Shown here piece after piece: positions 58,913-64,000 of a stretch of 64,000 nt of DNA. Each line of letters opens with the position of its first letter. Position 1 is the first letter of the stretch. Origin of the DNA: Polytrichum commune. Taxonomy: Eukaryota > Streptophyta > Polytrichopsida > Polytrichales > Polytrichaceae. The DNA lies in NCBI GenBank assembly GCA_950295325.1, contig OX485806.1:18600001-18664000 (forward strand), in the 5' to 3' direction. Both the position numbers and the translations under genes were made by a program. Below the pieces are notes generated by a model. The model was given only the letters and a program-made list of their open reading frames with translations. It was not told the DNA's origin and did not search any database.

Positions 58913-61900
58913 TAAAATTCGTGATAAAATACCAAAGTCTTTGTAAGTTATAACATTGCGTGTATTGAAATGGTAGCCCACAGTGGGTAATTGAAGTGAA
59001 TGGTCTAAGATGTTTTTGATGGATTATGTGGTAGCCGGTGGCATCATGTGTGGTTTGTTATATTTCTTTTCATTTGTTCACGTTTGTGGTCTAAATCTTG
59101 GTGCACATGGCCAAGAGCTTCACTATGTCTAAGTAAACTCATCCATTGGATAAGTAAACACACAACAAATCATAATATACCTAGGAAAACTAAAAATCTT
59201 GGTCGAATACGTATATGTGTTTCAAAGTAAAATGTAGAGTTTTTAAAACCACTAAAGCACACACATATTCAATGATAGAAAACAACATGCAAATATTGTA
59301 TGTTAACATAAGAATTACTAACTTGACAACTTTGGTTCAAACCATCATTCATAATAGTTTTAATTGTCATAATTGTGCTAGGAATACACCCATTCTTATT
59401 CCTAACTTCCATAGCACTGATTCCCCCTTACTCTCGCTACTCCTTGTTATTTATATTGTTAATGATTTGAGCCTCCCATACTAATGACCCCATATAGTTC
59501 TTAAGGCCCACATATTGGGAAATTATTGAAAGAGAGTAAAAAGACGCCAGTTTATAACGCTTGATGTACATGCACATATCTTTGAAGTAGCTGCACCGTT
59601 TTTTTCGGTTGTGTAAGAGGATTCTAAACCTCACACAACTCCAAGAAATGTGTAATAGGTGTTGATTGCCATCTATGGTCTTGTCATTTTGTAGTTCTAA
59701 ATATTCGTAGATTTCAATGGTCACGACTCATGGGGCCTCAAGCTCTAGCATAATTTGGTGCCCCTTACTTTAAAAAATTGATCATCAGTGTCTTATAACC
59801 CTTAAGCATCTCAGATTCCTATTTCAGGTCTATCTGTGAACAAAATATGACTTTTAAGATACATAATCTCATTTTCAGTTAATTGTGTTAAAATTGATCC
59901 TATTCATTTTTTCATTTCTCTTCCACATCTTTGAAACGGAATGGTTTTGGAAGACACTTAAAATGTCCATTGTATGACAAACTACATTAAATATAATATT
60001 GAATGTTTGATACACTAAATACGAACGCATACACTAAATATCACTAACTCTATGAAAGTAAGTGACTCTCATTAGTCCACACCTCATTGTTACCTATCGG
60101 TCTTCACACAAAACCATCTCCCATTTATCAAGATTCAACTTATACGTATTGCCAAAGGATAAATCTCACGAAGTGCATCCTCCCTTATCTTGGGAGCACA
60201 GTCACTCCATGACCACTCGATAAGAATGCTTTGCCTCAGGATTCAGAACTTTTGAGATTCTGCCCAAAACTTGCTGGACATGCATGATCATGAGCACTTC
60301 AACAGATGCATCAGAGCAGTACCACAACTCAAACTCTAACTGAAAATTCAAAAATAGCAGCATCGAAATTGGAAGCCGGAAATCTCACCCGGAGAGTATA
60401 AAGAGTAGTGCCGGGAGTGAATGTCCAGCTACGCAAGGACACACATGCTGCAAAGTGGATTGAAACCCTCGGGAAAAAGTTGGCCTTCAACCTTGAAGAC
60501 TCCAGAGACCTTCTTCTTGAGTTCTTCTTGAGTTCTTCTTTCAGCTCCTTGGATACACAATCTTGCCTTCAGAATGCACAGGGTGCTTAGCAGCTTCCCT
60601 TGGATACCACAATCTCAACCTCAGAATCACAGGATGGCTAGCAGCTTCCCCAGAGCAGCAGTACTACTCCACCTACATACGATGATTTGGCCCACATCCC
60701 GGCCACCTGCCCTCAACCTCAACCTGCAAAAAAACCAAACCTCGACCACCTCTTTATATATAACTACATTTGCAGCAGGGTTTGAATACCTAGAACTAAT
60801 ATCTATCCTTGCCACAGCAGCAGCAAACCTGTAGAAGTTGGATTCAAGCGTTGACAAATATTAACTCCGCGCCAGTTGCAGCTCCAGTGCCAAATATACA
60901 AGCAGAAAATGGAACGAAACCAAATAGGAGAATCAACTTATCAAGCTCCACAAGCTATGTAGCTGTGACAGAACTGTGTGAAATATATTGTAACCTACTT
61001 AGAAACAAACATCATCATCGTCATCGTCATCATTATCATTATGTGGCTCAAATCCATGTCCACTAAGGCTTATAGGTGAGAGAGATTTTGCAAAGACACT
61101 GTTGAGTTTATAAAAGTACTGAACCTGTGATTGTAACCTTTGATTATAACTTTTGATCAAACCAAACAAACTTCTGATTGTCACCTCTCAGATTCAAGTG
61201 GATGATTCCTTATGCGGACGTGTTACTCTAAGCATGGTATCACACAATCACCTCGTCCCAATTCTCAAAACCTGCCATTGGGCTAGGGCAAAGCATGTCT
61301 TGCCTAAACCCAACATAAGATTCTAATCCCCGCCCCAACCTCTTACCCAAGACAACTTCCACTTTTAAGATGAAAAACATTGGACTCTAAACGCATGCGA
61401 ATTCCCTGAGGCAGTAGACATTCCCTCGCTCATTTGTCCAGGGTTCAAGTGCTCACTCAAATTGGAGGGGCACAGTCACCCCAACATTTCCCTTCTCCCA
61501 TACACAATGTAGTGAAGACCACAACAAAAATTTCCCTTCTCCCATACATTACATTGACATAAGACCACAACAAAAATATCATTCCGGTCCAAGGGAAACA
61601 GAGGCAATTGCTTCCTACTGTCGACAATATGTTACCATAGCCACATGTTAGATGTATGTGAACATATTTGCAAGCATCAGTAAGGACTAAAATCACACCT
61701 CCTTGATCTCACCTCACAGCAGCCGAGGACAAACTGGATTGTTTGTTGACTCTTTCTCTTCCAGATTCTCGCCCCCCTGATTTGCTACTCTTCTCTCTCT
61801 CTTTATCCTTCACCCCCCTCTTTGTGCTTATCAAAGTACTTCTGACCAAATTTTTCCAGATTCCTACCAACACCTCAACCAAACCAAACCCCGGATTTCG

Positions 61901-64000
61901 TCTTGCTGCAATCCGACACAAGCACTCCGAATGGAACTTTGCAAGGCGAGGATGTGAATGGCAGCTCCAATTTCTTCCACTGGTAGAGTCATAAGAGAGC
62001 TCCCGAGCTAGCGAGCGAAGGCATGCAAATGAATTGTGTGTTTTCATTTGCGCTGGCGATCCTTGAGGAAGATCGTGAGGGTTTTGGTTAAATGGAAGCT
62101 TAAGGAAGTGAGGAAGAAGAGAGAGAGAAACCTAGAAGCGATTGAAGAGGACTGTTTCATAGGAAAGGAGGTGGTAGTAGGGAAGGTGGCGGCGCATTTA
62201 TGTCCAACACTAATTATCAAAGAATTGAAATCTAGTGTTGAGCATGATAGGGTGATAACAACACTAAATATAATCAAACACTAAATATCATATTTAGTGT
62301 AGTGACCATGTATTGGATCTTATTTGTAGTGGGTTGTTGCGGGAATAAATTAGAGATAACTAATATGCTACATTGTTACAAATTGTCACATGATTTTGTC
62401 TCGTGCGGGTTGTGGGAAGCATATCATAAATTTTGATGCCTCTAGGCATCCATTAATATTACAAATACCAAGTTGTGTGGACCTCCAAACCTCATTCTTA
62501 TTATTGGATTGCTATATTTCATGGCAAGGGTTGTAGTAAATAATGAAATCCATACGACATGTGTTTCGGTGTTGTTGCATCAAACATCCTCAAAATATAG
62601 ACATCATTATATTACATTCAATCGTTGAAACTTTACTCAAAAAGAAAGGAAACAATGACTTTGACCTTTTGCACCTTGGTCCCGATTTTAGAAGTTTAAC
62701 TTGACAATTTGTGTGATCCTTGCTTGGCCAAGGTAATCATAGGTCCCTCGATTGCGACCATATTAAGCCATACCACATATGCATGTCAATTTAATTCTTG
62801 CATGGTGTGTTATTTAATTGATATTAAATAGCGTCGCATTCTTACTATCGTCTTGCAAGTTCTTTTTATCATGATCCATTCAAGTTCAATATCTCAAGAA
62901 TATTGATTGAAATGAGCGTTGACCATTTCTTTGATTATTTCTCATTTTTCAGTTATTCTACTTTCATGTTCTTTCAGCATATATTCATTGCTTACAAGAA
63001 TGTCAGCAATTAAGTCTTTTCGGCTACCACCAGTTCGTTTCTTTTCTTCCTTCGCCACTAGTCTTGTTCAATTACCCTCTTGTCTTCTATGGAAGGTTAG
63101 TACAATTGAGACTCAACTATTCATGGATATTAAGACCATAGCCTTCAACATCAACATTTCCTACTTACAATTTCACAGCAACCACCAAGGAATCATTCCT
63201 TGCTGATCTCACAACTTAATTTGCAATTCAATTTCTACACTAAAGATTGAACACTATCACTTGTAATCCAGTAGCATCACCCTGGATCCAACTTAGTTAC
63301 AGAAAGTATTAGACAATCGCCTCGCCAGTAAATATCCCACTCATTTGCAACCTTAAACAATCTGAGATGAAAGACTCAAACTCACAATGACTCTCAGTGC
63401 AGGTAGTTGACAGAATCTGATAATACATTAAAGGAGTTTCAACATTTGCTTTCCAACCAAATCTCTACTAGACTATGGTCGTTCAATGCTTTCACAGTTG
63501 CATCAATCCTTCCATGACTCAAACAAAACTCAGAATTAGTCTCAGCTCAAAGCCCCGTACACTGTAGAATTATCCAGGCAGGCTATGTGTTCAATCTCAC
63601 TTGCTTTGGCCCAAAATTTCCTCAAGGATTTTTCTTTTCTTCTCTTTCAGACAAAACTTCTAATTGCAGCTATTCCTCATTAGATTATTGTCTTGACTCC
63701 TTGCCACATTCAATCAGGATTCAATGAGGCTGAGATAATAATACTTCTATGTTAGACACACATCAAGGGGAATCACTCCATGTAGTTCATACAATCTCAC
63801 TGTAATTGTAAATTCAGAAAATTCAATTTACGTTTATCCATTGTCCTGTTCAATCCCCCTGGAATCCACTTTAAGCACCAAACTTCCACATACAATTGAC
63901 TAACAAAACACAAACTCACACAATTATTGCTGCAATTCCGAAATGATAATGAACATAAGATGTTATTTCAAAAATTGTAAAGTTTGGCAGAGTTTCGGGG
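58913..64000. other. No recognised gene
   Basis: AT-rich with GC-neutral patches (60.4-61.0 and 61.7-62.2 kb) that have short open frames but no recognisable domain. A CAT/CGT microsatellite lies at 61009-61040. The 61.7-62.2 kb block (CT-rich, with ATG-containing frames on both strands) might be a promoter or first exon of an unseen host gene. Confidence 0.4.

Overview
The window is nuclear DNA of a land plant. Three things show this: intron-containing genes with GT-AG borders, TTTAGGG telomere-type repeats, and two recognisable plant genes. These are a HAD hydrolase of the CBBY-like type (minus strand, truncated by the left edge) and a CYP71-clan cytochrome P450, closest to CYP703 as I recall that family (28.07-30.55 kb, minus). 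The rest is AT-rich, gene-poor and full of transposons. I cannot name the species.

Two large related DNA transposons dominate. Element A (4439-21279, 16.8 kb) and element B (33943-49778, 15.8 kb) both start AACACTATATTCG and end with its inverse. Each is bracketed by a perfect 4-bp target duplication (AAAC for A, TCAA for B). For B an empty paralogous site survives at 53977-53980. Both carry the same set in the same order. On the minus strand: a small Ser/Pro-rich gene, an FCP1-like (HAD) phosphatase exon, and a multi-exon gene joining a ParB-like region, a degenerate DNA-methyltransferase-like region and an acidic/coiled-coil region. On the plus strand, divergently transcribed: a two-exon transposase (976 and 998 aa) with a probable RNase-H-fold D/D/D site.

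The most striking feature is that each element is filled with its own palindrome, and the two palindromes differ. A has about 30 copies of TTTGGGTCG-NN-CGACCCAAA. B has about 30 copies of TTTACGAACG-NN-CGTTCGTAAA. They sit at matching places: the introns and leader of the ParB/methyltransferase-like gene, and a tandem array upstream of the transposase. Neither palindrome was found in the other element or in the flanks. I infer an element-specific DNA-recognition system, possibly anti-silencing or self-marking and comparable in logic to VANC/VANDAL of Arabidopsis, but with different proteins. In each element the ParB-like exon has one amber stop, at a different place, so neither copy looks fully intact.

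Between and around the elements: 1-4.4 kb holds the CBBY-like exons and a degraded transposase-like gene. 21.3-28.0 kb is repeats with a few exon-like stretches. 30.6-33.9 kb together with 49.8-50.8 kb is one copy of a segment duplicated at 51.8-54.6 kb. Comparing these copies dates and defines element B and MITE insertions with 3-bp and 8-bp target duplications. 50.84-51.70 kb and 58.04-58.91 kb are a near-identical direct repeat. I recognise no gene in 54.6-58.0 or 58.9-64.0 kb.
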